Origin: Excoecaria cochinchinensis
Lineage: Eukaryota; Streptophyta; Magnoliopsida; Malpighiales; Euphorbiaceae
Direction: 5' to 3'
Length of the DNA: 64,000 nt
Assembly (NCBI GenBank): GCA_947683425.1
Contig: CANTUQ010000161.1
Span: 1-64,000 of the forward strand
The notes under the pieces are model-generated. The model ran no database searches and had not been told where the DNA came from. It was given only the letters and a program-made list of their open reading frames with translations. Of the stretch, positions 32,792 through 44,360 are shown piece after piece (the stretch's first letter is position 1; every line of letters begins with the position of its first letter). A program made the translations under genes and the position numbers.

Positions 32792-35700
32792 TCATTCTAC
32801 TAGGGGGCAAATGGGGTGTGACAACTCTCCCCTACTATTAAGAATTTCGTCCTCGAAATTCTCACCTGAACTGAATAACTGTGGGTACTGAGCTCTCATG
32901 GACTCCTCTGGTTCCCAAGTCGCTTCTTCGACTCCATGATGGATCCACAATACTTTAACCAAAGGAATCTGCTTATTCCTCAACTGCCTAACCTCTCGGG
33001 CTAGAATAGCTCGCGGTTCCTCATCATAAGAGAAGTCTGGCTGAACCTGAATATCCTGAACTGACAGAACATGCGAAGGATCTGATCTGTACCGACGAAG
33101 CATCGAAACGTGAAATACATCATGCAACTTTGCTAACTCCATCGGCAACGCCAATCTGTAGGCTACAGGTCCTACCTTAGCCAAAATCTCATAAGGTCCA
33201 ATGAAACGAGGACTAAGCTTGCCTTTCTTTCCAAATCGAAGCACTCTCCTCCAAGGAGAAACTTTAAGGAAAACTTTGTCCCCGATCTCAAAATGCACAT
33301 CTTTCCTTTTCAGATTGGCATAAGACTTCTGTCGATCTTTGGCTGCTTTCAAATTCCGCTGCACTACTCTGATTTTATCTTCAGTATCCCTAACCAAGTC
33401 TGGTCCAATCATAGATCTCTCAGATAGCTCTGTCCAACAAATCGGAGTCCTACACTGACGACCATACAAAGCCTCATATGGTGCCATACCAATACTCGAC
33501 TGAAAACTGTTGTTGTAGGCAAACTCCATCAAAGACACATATCTGTCCCAGCTACCCGGAAAATCCAAAGTACAAGCCCTCATCATATCCTCCAGAATCT
33601 GAATAACTCGCTCTGACTGACCATCGGTCTGAGGATGAAACGCTGTACTGAAGTTCAACCTAGTGCCCAAAGCTCTCTGTAACTCCTTCCAAAACTTGGA
33701 AGTAAACCTCGGATCCCGATCTGATACTATGGACAAAGGCACACCATGCAACCTAACTATCTGATCCACATAGATACTGGCTAATCTGTCCATGGAGTAG
33801 TCTACTCTAACTGGCAAGAAGTGAGCTGATTTCGTAAGCCTATCCACAATAACCCAAACCGAATCATGCTTCCTCTGAGTCAAAGGCAAGCCAGAAACAA
33901 AGTCCATGGTGATATCACTCCATTTCCACTCAGGAATGGATAAAGGCATAAGCAAACCTGAAGGAACCTGATGCTCTGCCTTCACCTGCTGACAAGTCAA
34001 GCACTTGGAAACAAAATCCACAATATCACGTTTCATACCAGACCACCAATATAATTGCTTCATATCTCTGTACATCTTCTCACTGCCCGGATGCATAGTA
34101 AAGACTGAACTATGCGCCTCACTCAAGAGCTGTCTCCTCAAATCCTCTGACTCCGGCACACACAGACGACCTCTGAACATAAGTACCTCATCCTGAACTG
34201 AGAACTCTGATGGCTTACCCGATCTAACCTCATGCACAATCCGCTGAAGCCTCACATCATCTCTCTGATCATCAACAATCCTCTGTCTCAAAGTAGGCTT
34301 CACACGCAATTGGGCAAGCAAAGCCCCATCTGAATCAAATCGCCATCTGAAACGCCTCAAGAACAAAGCTGAAACTGACTTACGACTCAAAGCATCTGCA
34401 ACTACATTGGCCTTACCAGGATGGTAATCCACAATGCAGTCGTAGTCCTTAAATAACTCAAGCCATCTGCGCTGTCTCATATTTAACTCTTTCTGTGAAA
34501 GGAAGTACTTCAAACTCTTGTGGTCCGAGATGATCCTACACTTTTCCCCATACAAGTAGTGACGCCAAATCTTCAAAGCAAAGATTACAGCCGCCAACTC
34601 TAAATCATGCGTCGGATAGTTCTTCTCATGTGGTTTCAACTGGCGAGAAGCATAAGCCACTACTTTACCCTCCTGGATAAGCACACAACCAAGACCAACT
34701 CCAGAAGCATCACTGTAAATGACAAACTCCTTACCCGAGATGGGTTGAGTAAGGATAGGAGCCTCAACAAGCAACTGCTTTAACCGATCAAAACAAGACC
34801 GACACCTGTCTGACCACTCAAATCTAACTCCTTTCCTCAACAATCTAGTCATAGGAGCAGCAATCACAGAAAATCCCTTAACGAACCGACGGTAATAACC
34901 TGCTAAACCGAGGAAACTCCTCACTTCCTGAACATTTCAAGGCGCTTTCCAATCAACTATCGCCTCAATCTTAGCTGGATCAACCTGAATACCGCTAGCT
35001 GAAATAATGTGACCCAAGAATGACACTTCTCGAAGCCAGAAATTACACTTGCTAAGCTTAGCAAACAAATGATGCTCTCTCAACATCTGCAAAACCAATC
35101 TGAGATGCTCCTCATGCTCACTCTCATTCCTGGAATACACCAAGATGTCATCAATAAACACTACTACAAATCGATCTAAGTATGGTCTAAACACACGGTT
35201 CATCAGATCCATAAAAGCCGCTGGAGCATTAGTCAAACCAAACGGCATCACAAGAAACTCATAGTGACCATACCTAGTCCGAAATGCAGTCTTAACCACA
35301 TCTGCATCCTGAACACGAAGCTGGTAGTACCCTGATCGAAGATCTATCTTGGAAAAGACACCCGCACCTCGAAGCTGATCAAATAAATCCTCAATCCTAG
35401 GCAAAGGATACTTGTTCTTCACTGTAACTTTATTAATCTGGCGGTAGTCAATACACATCCGAAGGGATCCATCTTTCTTCTTAACAAACAGCACTGGAGC
35501 TCCCCAAGGAGATATGCTAGGTCGAATAAACCCCTTATCCAATAACTCCTGTAGCTGAGATTTAAGTTCCCTCAACTCTACAGGAGCCATCCGATAAGGT
35601 GCTCTCGAAATAGGTGCAGTACCTGGCATAATCTCAATGGACAACTCAACCTCTCTCACAGGCGGCAAACCAGGCAACTCGCTCGGGAACACATCACTAA

Positions 35701-37423
35701 ACTCCCGCACAACAGGAATATCCTCAATCTGAACCTGATCCCTCCTGGAATCTAACACAACTGCTAGAAAAGCCTCACAACCTTTCCTGATGAATCTCTT
35801 AGCTTGCATCGCAGAAATCACATTATTCACTGAACTAGCACCCAAACCTTTCAGAAACACAAGAGACTGACTTCTATCCCGAAGTACAACTGTCTTCCTA
35901 TGGCAATCAACTACAGCCCGATACTTATCCAACCAGTCCATACCCAGAATCAAATCAAACTCTCTGAAGGGTAACACAATCAGATCCACTGGAAGCACAG
36001 CTCCCTCAACAATCAGAGGACAACTCCTAAAAACTCTACTCACACTGACACTATGCCCTAATGGACTGGTCACACAAATCTCATAATCTAACTGATCAAC
36101 AGAATGCAATTTATCAACAATTTTATCTGTGCACAAATATGAGTGTGTGGAACCAGGATCAATTAGAGCATATAACTCAGTGTCATGGAGTAGGAACTTA
36201 CCAGCAATAACATCAGGCGCATCCTGCTCATCTCTGGCTCTCATAGCATAAGCTCTAATGGCAGCCTGAGGAGGACGCTCAACAGTCTCAGAAGCAGCTC
36301 CATCTCTATGCCGTCCACCTCGTCCTCTACCTCGACCTCTACCTCGGGTAGCCTGAGAAGTATTCGAACCAACCCTACTAGCTCCTCCCTGAGGTCCTGA
36401 ATCCTCAAACGACTGGGGACAACCAGCCACACGGTGCTCGGTGCTCCCACATCTGAAACATCCCCCAGTAAGCCACCTACACTCACCTCGGTGAGCCTTG
36501 TTGCAATTCTCACAAATAGGTACGGCATCCGATTTACCTCCCCTACCAGAACCTGGCACAACAGCAGAACCCTGACGTCTACCTCTAGAAGCCGGACCAG
36601 ATGCTGACTCATCCTGTGGGTTTCTAGATCTCTTACTCGTAGAATATCCTCCACGAGAAGAACTCCTCCTCTGAGTTCTCTCTCTCATCACAGTCTCATT
36701 CAACTCAGCTCTCACAGTAGCCTCAACAATCTGATAATAGTGAACCCCAGGTATACACATCAGCGAAATCAAAGCAATCTTCAATGACTCATTTAACCCT
36801 GCCTCGAAATGCTTGCATCTAAAGTCATCAGTCATAACTCCTCGAGGGGCATATCTAGATAACCTGTTGAACTCTTTCTCATAATCAGCTACTGACAATG
36901 CTCTCTGCCTCAAACCCAAAAACTGCGCCCATCTCGAATCTCTATAGGTCTGAGTGATGTACTTCTTTATGAACTCACCCTCAAAGAACTCCCAGGTAAT
37001 CGGATCCGGTAACTGAGGATGCCTGCAAACCAACTCCCACCACTCAAAAGCAGACCCCTGAAGAAGAGCTAAAGCACACTCAGCCTGCTGGTCGGGAGGA
37101 CACCGAATCTCTCTCAAAGCACGCTTCACTTTATCTAACCATCTCTCTGCAGTCTCAGACTCATTCAGACCGGTACCATAGAAATCCTCAACTCCTGCTC
37201 TCCTCAGATTCTCCATAGGTGCTCTAGGAGCAGTCACTCTATCCAAAACCCTAGCCATGTCCTGATGCAGTCTAAACATAGCCTCAAAGGGCATGGCTGC
37301 GGCTTCGGGCTGAACCCTAGCATGCTGAGCCGACCCAGTAACAGAAAAAGACTGATCTACAACTGGAGGATTCACACTCTCGGCGGATTCCTCACGCGCA
37401 CCATGAGCAGAATTAGAAGCCAT
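32792..37423 (-). pseudogene. Gag-Pol of element C, one nonsense codon
   Basis: Same 1543-residue architecture as A: gag, CCHC knuckle, LIDPGSTHS protease, FIDD RT, YSDAS RNase H, HHCC and DDE integrase, chromodomain. The frame from 37423 to 32792 is continuous except for TGA at plus-strand 34937-34939 (codon 829). A has CGA (Arg) there, in the RT thumb region just before the VRSFLG motif. This is a C-to-T change at a CpG. No frameshifts are present. The start is taken at MASNS as in A, although an in-frame ATG exists 12 bases upstream in this copy. The end lies 32 bp inside the LTR, as in A. Confidence 0.93.
32824..32836 (-). other. Element C polypurine tract
   Basis: The reverse complement AGTAGGGGAGAGT directly precedes the LTR start, identical to A. 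Confidence 0.8.
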
Positions 37424-37527
37424 CTGGACAAACAAGAAACAACCGTATCAGCCAACACAGATCTAGACACATACACATCTAAGAAAATCAGAACAATCAT
37501 ACCAACACCCAGAAACGCCTAAACCTA

Positions 37528-37540
37528 TGCTCTGATACCA
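37528..37540 (-). other. Element C primer binding site (tRNA-Met type)
   Basis: The reverse complement TGGTATCAGAGCA lies five bases inside the 5' LTR end. Confidence 0.85.
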
Positions 37541-37545
37541 CTAAC

Positions 37546-40012
37546 TGTAACACCCCCTTCCCATACATAGGCAATCGCATCCGCTAAGGAGTGAGATGCC
37601 GTATGAGACAAGGTGTCACCAAACAGAAACAAAGCAAAGTATACATCCATTCATAACATACATTCAACATTACAGCATAATTAAAAACTTTACATGCAGA
37701 AAACAAAAACTGATCATGCATTACTATAATTAAACTATTACAATAATGTTCTGATCAGCAAGCTGATACCAAAATAATATTACATATACAAAATATAGTT
37801 ACAAAAGCGGAAGCTGATACAGAGAGTTCTATACAAAGAGAATCAATAACTGATACAAAACTGAGCCCTACACTAATCCCTTCTGTGTTGGCTTGATGAC
37901 GGCGACTCTCTCTAAGCAAAACGTCTTCCGCACCTGCACGGGTAAACACACCGTGCTAAGCGATAAAACGCTTAGTGGGGAAACACACATAAATTATGGA
38001 CGGCCACTCACAGTGGTCGTCAAGGCATATCACATTCACAATGGCAGAATGCAAGGACTATTGCATAATTCATATAAACATGCTTGTATTTAAAAGCCAA
38101 ACATTCAGTACCTTATAATCATATACATTACAGAATAAACCAGCATGTATTTCATCATTAACTCATTCAGATATTCCATTCAAAGCCAGATCAGATCAGA
38201 ACAATACCATTAACATTTAAAGAACACCTGCTGACTCTAGACAGTGGATAACGAGTGTACAGACAGTACTTTCCGGGTACGAGCCGATTACAGACAGTAC
38301 ATTACGGGTACGAACCGATTAAACCATTTTACTTTTACTTTCACAGATAATTTCAAAAGGGACCTTAAACAAGATCCAATACAGAAAAGGGTTCGCGAGG
38401 AACCAAACGGGGACCTAATCGGGATCCAAACAGAACTATGGGCTGCAGCAACAGACTCTATTAGGCATGCCTAACTATCCACATACTCGACTCTAGCAGG
38501 TTATACGTCAAACAGATCATATTTCAGGATACAGAATATAATTCATTAGAAAATCATGATATCACGCATATCAAAGCATTAATCAGTAAAACATGCATCA
38601 TACAACAGTAAAGTCCATTCAGAAGATGTACCCAATTCATTTCTGAGTTTAAAACTAGGAAATTTCGGAAAAATGAGCTAAACGGAGAAACGGGCGAGGA
38701 ATGGCTGGTCACTGGCGTGACTGGCCTTCACAACAGGCAGGTCACGGCGTGACCTAGGGTCACGAGTCGTGACCTGCTTGTTTCTCGCCTATCGCATTGC
38801 GTGATCCTCGCGGGTCACGCAATGCTTGTGCAGGTCACGGCGTGACCGAGGGTCACGCGACGTGACGCTGCTTCTCCCTCGCAGATCACGTTGCGTGATC
38901 TGCCTCTTCCTCGCAGGTCGCACGACGTGACCGAAGATCACGTCGCGTGACTTGCTTCCTCTTCAGCTGGTCACGCGACTGGCTTCTCAGCAGGCAGGTC
39001 ACGCCGTGACCAAGGGTCACGCGACGTGACTTGCCTTCCTGCGTAGCGAGTCACGCGACCTGAAGAAATTCAACAGTATAACGACTTTTCCAGAATTTCC
39101 AGAATTCTCAGAACGCCAATTTCAATCCCAATTTGATTTAAAACCAAACTAACCTGATCTTACCTTCCAGAACTCATCTCAATTCACATAATCAATATAC
39201 ATGCAACTCAATTTAGCATTTAAACAATCAAATCAAGACTAATTGATTCAAACTCTTCAAGAGCATATAAACCCTAGAATTTACAGTAAAACATCAAAAT
39301 CGCACAAATCACAATCATAAATTCCCAAACCTGGATTCTAACTTCTATCACTTAGCTCCACTTGGTCCAGCAACCTCTTTCCCCTTTGGATCACGTGGAG
39401 CCTCAGCTAGAACACAAACACAGTAATTTCAACCCTAGATTAAACCTAAACTCAAGGAAGAAGATGAAGATGCAATTTACAGTAAGACAAAGACTAAATT
39501 ATGCACTTACCAAGCTAGGAGTAAGAGTGACCAACTTCCACAACCACACTTGATTATCAGAGAGTAGTAATTAGGAAAGGGAACAAGAGGAAGAATAAGA
39601 ATGTGAAGTTTGAAAGGAAAACGTGAATCTGATTTTTGTTTCACCTTTCTTTTCCTTCTTTATTCTTTTTCCCAAACCTAATACACATGTCAATTCCTTG
39701 GGTGGTGAAACTTGCTCACTCATACCCTAACTCCACACATTACACACACCTAATGCACTCCTAATTAAATACACCCTACCATGGTATATGTAAATGCACA
39801 CAAATGCAACTCAATTAATTCACACCCTAATACCATGTATGCACCCACATAATAGTTAAACCCCAAAATCATACATTTTACTGAAATACCCTTATGAATG
39901 CTGTACACATGCGAATGCTTACACATACAGACAGACAGATAGACAGACAGATAGACAGACAGACAGGCGGTCAGACAGGCTCATTCTACTAGGGGGCAAA
40001 TGGGGTGTGACA
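37546..40012 (-). repeat. Element C 5' LTR, 2467 bp
   Basis: Direct repeat of 30357-32823. It contains a double hairpin at 37934-37980 and a palindrome cluster at 38702-39060. It is followed by GTCTC. Confidence 0.95.
37934..37980 (-). promoter_or_regulatory. Conserved LTR double hairpin (C, 5' LTR)
   Basis: Identical to the copy at 30745-30791. Confidence 0.6.
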
Positions 40013-40017
40013 GTCTC
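40013..40017 (+). repeat. Target-site duplication of element C (right)
   Basis: GTCTC, matching 30352-30356. Confidence 0.88.
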
Positions 40018-40619
40018 TTTCCTAGGTGGGGTTTATCCAGGGGTTAACAGGACAGTGAAAAACCGACAGCATAACACCTCTTGTCTAATGCACATACGTA
40101 TGGGTGTTTGGCCATTGTATATTTAAATAATTCAACTAAATCAAAATGGACCGAATGGGGCATGAAAACCTTTGATGAAAGACCATTTAATTTGATTGAT
40201 TTTGTTCAATATATGACGGCCCAAATAGCAAGCACGGTATTATGGTATATTTCACCTAGTGGAAGTATCTATTAACATTACATGAGTTTTGGTCAAAGGT
40301 GGTGATACTTTAGGGCTATCCAAGCTTGGTCCCTGCTAACGGGTCTAGCTCATCACGAGCATAGCGACCAATCGGGTCTCCATTTGATATACCATTAATG
40401 GTACAAGGCTTGGGTTGGTGATTATCCTTAACATTTTCCTACAATGAGTGAAAGTAGAGTCGTGCTTCGGGAATGCACCGGGATAAGATAGGGGACAAAC
40501 TAGCATAATTCTAAGACTCTAAAATGTAATATAATTTTCGAAAAGAGATAGAATTTTAAGTTTTAAAAACTCAATTATACTTTTTAACCAAAACACTTTT
40601 AGAGCAAAGTCACAAACAA
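40018..40619 (-). other. Element I leader, part 2
   Basis: Continues 30351 without a gap. The reverse complement matches the B leader at 14750-15290 (CCAAACACCCATACGTATGT, GGGTCTCC/GACCCGATCGG block). No ORF. Confidence 0.75.
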
Positions 40620-40637
40620 TCCCCAGTGGAATCGCCA
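40620..40637 (-). other. Element I primer binding site (tRNA-Arg type)
   Basis: The reverse complement TGGCGATTCCACTGGGGA has one mismatch to the PBS of B and is one base from the LTR end. Confidence 0.75.
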
Positions 40638-40638
40638 C

Positions 40639-41603
40639 TGTGATGCGTGCTGAAACTAGCAAAGGCCCTCGTTTGAACCCGCTTTTAGGATTCGAGGGAT
40701 TGGCTCATGTCATTTTTATCTTGGGTGCCATGAGACATCTTGGATGCCTCCTTCCCAATAGAACATTGGAAAGGATCATCTAGCCTCACGGCGCCTTTAG
40801 GCACCTTTGAGGTATTTTGGAGTCGCCACCTAATTTACAAGAAATTGGAAAAGGTCTCTAACCTCTTATTGGTCTAGACATAGATTAGTGTTCGGAACTT
40901 CACTCTTATTTATGCTTTGGTTAATTATAAATGAGTTTTTAACTTCCCAAAATTCTATCTCTTATCTCACACGGTTTATGCATTTAATTAAAGCGCACTA
41001 CAAGCACTCAAAAGCAATAAAGGAAAGCAATAAACAAAGCAATAAATAAAGCAATAAAGGAAAGCATTAAACACATCAAGCACACAATTACAAGAGAAAT
41101 TGGGGAGGAATACAACCCCAATAAAAGAAGATTAAAAATGTAAATTGGGACGGAATACAATCACAAATAGCAATTAAATAATGTTGCCCCAAAATTAATT
41201 ACAAGGGCACAAAAGAAAATACATGAATATAAATTTAAAATAAATAAATAAAGTCAAACATACATAAATCGGGGCATTTGTTTGGTTTAGGAACATTGGT
41301 TCCTTCGCGCTTATTCTCGGCAGAGCGCGCCAAAGTGGGCACGTGCATGCCGTACCTATGCCGGCTCGGCCCACACGCGTGGCATGCGAATAATAATAAA
41401 ACAAAGAAAAGAAAATAAGAATAAAAATAAAAAGGAATAAAAATAAGAAAAAAATGTAAATTTTTTAATTAAAAAATTTTTGGCGGAACAAAGGAGATTT
41501 TCGACAAAGAAGACATCATTTTTGGCACCGTTACTTGTGGCAAGTATCACTTTCATCATCGGGTAATCTTGATCTTAGATCGCCTCGGGACCCGGTGTCT
41601 ACA
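40639..41603 (-). repeat. Element I 5' LTR, internally deleted (965 bp)
   Basis: Both ends match the 2629-bp 3' LTR (9613-12241), but about 1.66 kb is missing near 41305. That includes both microsatellites and the middle of the LTR. Ends are TGTGATGCG and GGTGTCTACA on the plus strand. Confidence 0.85.
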
Positions 41604-41700
41604 CCAGGATGTCCGTATCTTCATCTCATAGTCAGCTGGTACATGTATCAAAAAATGACGAGGACCCGGAGGAGTCCTCAGACTACTTTCCCTTATAGTG
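41604..41700 (+). pseudogene. Element J accessory ORF, C-terminal tail
   Basis: Reads VHVSKNDEDPEESSDYFPL before TAG, matching the C-termini in H (VHISDDDDDPEEEPSDYPPL) and F (SDDEEDPEEPTYYTPL). It is the direct continuation of 9612 across element I. Confidence 0.75.
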
Positions 41701-42060
41701 TATTCAAGGAATTTATATCATTGTACTTGTATATTTGTTGTACAAAATTTGCATTTTATTAGTGAAACTTACATTTTGTTAAATTTATGTTTCATCTTGT
41801 ATATTTACATTATTGCTAATGTCTTACTTGCACTTTCAAAATGTTTGATAACACGATAAGTGAAAAAGACAAAAATAAATGATGACATAAAAAATGTTTA
41901 TGAATTTACATTTGCGAAATGAATTAATCCGCAATGAATTAATAAAGTCTTTTCTAACCATATGAACATGACGTCACGCCAACCCGAGGATGGTTAGCAG
42001 TTAAACACTAGGCTGACCAGATGGTGGTTGACAAATCAGACACTACATCATTCAGATAAT
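41701..42060. other. Element J 3' UTR, AT-rich
   Basis: No coding frame. AT-rich to about 41945, then the first GATGGTTAGCA-like words before the tandem array. Confidence 0.5.
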
Positions 42061-42062
42061 GG

Positions 42063-42700
42063 TTAAAATGCCGATCGGATGGGGGTCAGCAAAACAAAAT
42101 TCAAATCTTATAGACCGGATGGGGGTTAGCGAATCAAAAATCATATCTTGCAGACTAGATGGGGGTTAGCAACATCATATCGTACAGGCCTAAAAGTGGC
42201 CAACAAGATAGAATATTCAATCACAAACCTTGTGGATCGGATAGGGTTAGCAAGGACACTGTCCAAGCCGAGACGAGGCCAGCGGGACACATGTGTTTGA
42301 ACAAATTGCAACTGAGTTGTATTTAGAGAACACTACCTCTCACAGCAACGAAATCGTGCAAGCTAAGATGAGGCCAGTGGGACACACATGATAGAACAAA
42401 TTGCAATTGGGTTGTTGTTAGAGAATAATACTTCTCACGACATTCAGACACCGTGAAAGCGGAGACGAGGCGAGCGGGACACACAGGATAGAACAAATCG
42501 CAATTGGGTTGTAGTTCGAGAACACTACTTCTCACAACATTCAAACATTGTGCAAGCCGAGACGAGGCCAGCGAAACACATGCGATAGAACATATCGCAA
42601 TCGGGTTGCAGTTGGATAACATTTCATCTCGCGACAGTCAGATATCATGCAGGCCGAGAGGAGGCTAGTAAACTGAAGGTGGCAAAATGAATCGTCAAAG
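42063..42700 (+). repeat. Element J 3' UTR tandem arrays
   Basis: 42063-42250 has short units ending GATGGGGGTTAGC. 42267-42700 has five units of about 97 bp starting GCCGAGACGAGGCCAGCG (42267, 42362, 42459, 42556, 42653). Each contains GAACAAATTGCAATTGGGTTG and GAGAACACTACTTCTCAC. Related words occur on the minus strand in F and H. Confidence 0.85.
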
Positions 42701-42843
42701 GGTTGCGGTAAAATACACCACGGCTCGGCAACAAAGGTTCACTAGCTTAAACACACTTCAGATGGTAAGGGACTGCCTCAAGTATGCATCTCTTTCCTTC
42801 TTCTCTGAATTTTGGCTTCTCTAGACACTAGTGTACTAGTTTT

Positions 42844-42861
42844 CCCAAAATCGGGGGCAAC
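42844..42861 (+). other. Element J polypurine tract
   Basis: CCCAAAATCGGGGGCAAC, preceded by the conserved CTGAATTTTGGCT block. Confidence 0.8.
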
Positions 42862-43230
42862 TATACACATCGGGTCCTGAGGTAGTTAAAATCAGAGTTA
42901 CCCAATGAAGACATCAGTGCCCATTTTGGGGTAAAGGGATGAAAGTTGCGAGCTTTCACTCTTCGGATTTACAAGGTTTGAAGATTTTTTCTTGTTGATG
43001 GGAGATTTATGTAAGTTACGAGTAGTTTAAAACGAGAAAATCTCAATTTTAAGTCACCGACGGGATACCCATCGGTAGGAGAGATGCCCATCGCTCATTT
43101 CAAAGGATGGCCTCCCTCACGCAAGCAACGCTTATCGCTCGCATGGGATGGGCCGCGTCTCTCACGGAATCGACGCCCGTCGCTCACGTGAGGGGCCCGT
43201 CTCTCGCGGTGAGCGTCGACTGTCGCTAAG
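42862..43230 (+). repeat. Element J 3' LTR, truncated to about 370 bp
   Basis: Starts TATACACATCGGGTCC (a mutated TGTAGACACCGGGTCC) and carries a GACGGGATACCCATCGGT/CGCCCGTCGCTCACG palindrome cluster from 43065. It breaks off abruptly into RT coding sequence near 43230. Confidence 0.75.
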
Positions 43231-44360
43231 AAGGTCCATAAGCAGATTGAGGCCAAATTTCTAGTGGAGGTTCAGTACTCGACATGGTTGGCCAATGTAG
43301 TCCCTATAGCTAAGAAGGATGGAAAAGTATGGATGTGTGTGGATTACCGGGATCTAAACAAGGCTTGTCTGAAGGACAACTTTCCCTTACCTCATATCTA
43401 TGTACTAGTGGATAGTGTGGCCGCTTGCATGATGTACAGTTTCAAGGATGCGTATGTCGGGTACAATCAGATCCTCAATAAGATAGTATATCAGATTAAG
43501 ACTGCCTTCATTACCGAGTGGGGAGCATTTGCATACAGGGTTATGCCTTTCAGGTTAAAGAATGCGGGAGCGACTTATCAAAGGATGGTTATGAAAATTT
43601 TAAGTGACTTGATCCACAAGGAAGTAGAAGTGTATGTTAACGAAATCATGATCAAGTCTGCTACTAGGGAAGGTTACTTTGAAGCTTTAGAAAACTTCTT
43701 CTAAAGGATCAATAAGTACGACCTCTACCTCAACCCTAAGAAATGTGTCTTTGGAGTTACCACGGGGAAATTGCTGAGACATATAGTGAGTCAAAGAGGA
43801 ATCGAAGTGGATCCTGATAAGGTCGAAGCAATTAGAGAAATGCCCATGCCTCAAAAGGAGAAAGAAGTCAGAAGTTTCTTAGGAAAACTTCAGTACATCA
43901 GTCGTTTCATTGCTAAACTAGAATTGGTATGTGAGGCGATGTTTAAGCTTCTCAGGAAGAATCAGCCAGTCAAGTGGAATAGTGATTGCCAGACAGCTTT
44001 TGATACTATCAGGGACTACCTTTTGAACCCACTTATTTTGAGACCACCACGGTCTGCTAAGACTTTAATCTTCTATCCTGCCATAGAAGATAAGTTCAGT
44101 GGGTGCCATGATGGCTTGAGAAGACGAGTTCGAAGTAGAGTTTGCCGTGTACTACCTTAGTAAGAAGTTCTTACCTTATGAGACTAAATATGTTGAGGTT
44201 GAGAAGATCTGCTTGGCAGTAATTTGTGCCTCGATGAAGTTGCAGCATTACTTCCATTCATTCAATGTACAGGCGGTTGCCAAGCATGACCCGCTCAAAT
44301 ACCTTCAAGAAGCACCTTCTTTGCTAGAAAAGATGGGAAGATAGTTGCTACTGTTGCAAG
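43230..44360 (+). pseudogene. Fragment L: Tat-lineage reverse transcriptase
   Basis: Matches B from codon about 1155 to 1530: VQYSTWLANVVPIAKKDG, VDYRDLNKAC, FITEWG, RVMPF, then YVNEIMIKS where B has YVDDMMIKS. Both catalytic aspartates are therefore altered. RNase H connector text runs to MGR. Defects include TAA for Gln near 43702, a frameshift near 44110 and TGG-to-TAG near 44344. No gag or integrase accompanies it. It is interrupted by LTR E. Confidence 0.85.

Larger units (their letters stand above)
30357..32823 (-). repeat. Element C 3' LTR, 2467 bp
   Basis: Plus strand starts TGTAACACCCCC and ends GGGTGTGACA. Contains the double hairpin (30745-30791), the palindrome cluster (31513-31868) and a GACA/GATA run (32740-32780). 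Confidence 0.95.
30357..40012 (-). mobile_element. Element C: full-length Tekay-type chromovirus, 9656 bp
   Basis: Same family as A. Two 2467-bp LTRs differ at only about 8 sites by eye, with no length difference. PBS, gag-pol, PPT and the GTCTC duplication are all present. Its gag-pol has a single nonsense codon, so it is probably non-autonomous but could be mobilised by an intact relative such as A. It is inserted in the leader of element I. Confidence 0.95.
9613..41603 (-). mobile_element. Element I: old Tat-lineage retrotransposon, split by B and C
   Basis: Reading the minus strand without B (12347-25698) and C (30357-40012) gives, in order: 5' LTR (41603-40639), PBS, leader, gag remnants, pro/RT linker, integrase remnants, 3' UTR, tandem array, PPT, 3' LTR (12241-9613). 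Net length is about 9 kb. The pol core is largely deleted and frames are broken. Flanks CTGGG and CCAGG would be a degenerate 5-bp duplication (3 of 5 match). Independent support is that the J ORF resumes directly across the insertion. Confidence 0.85.
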
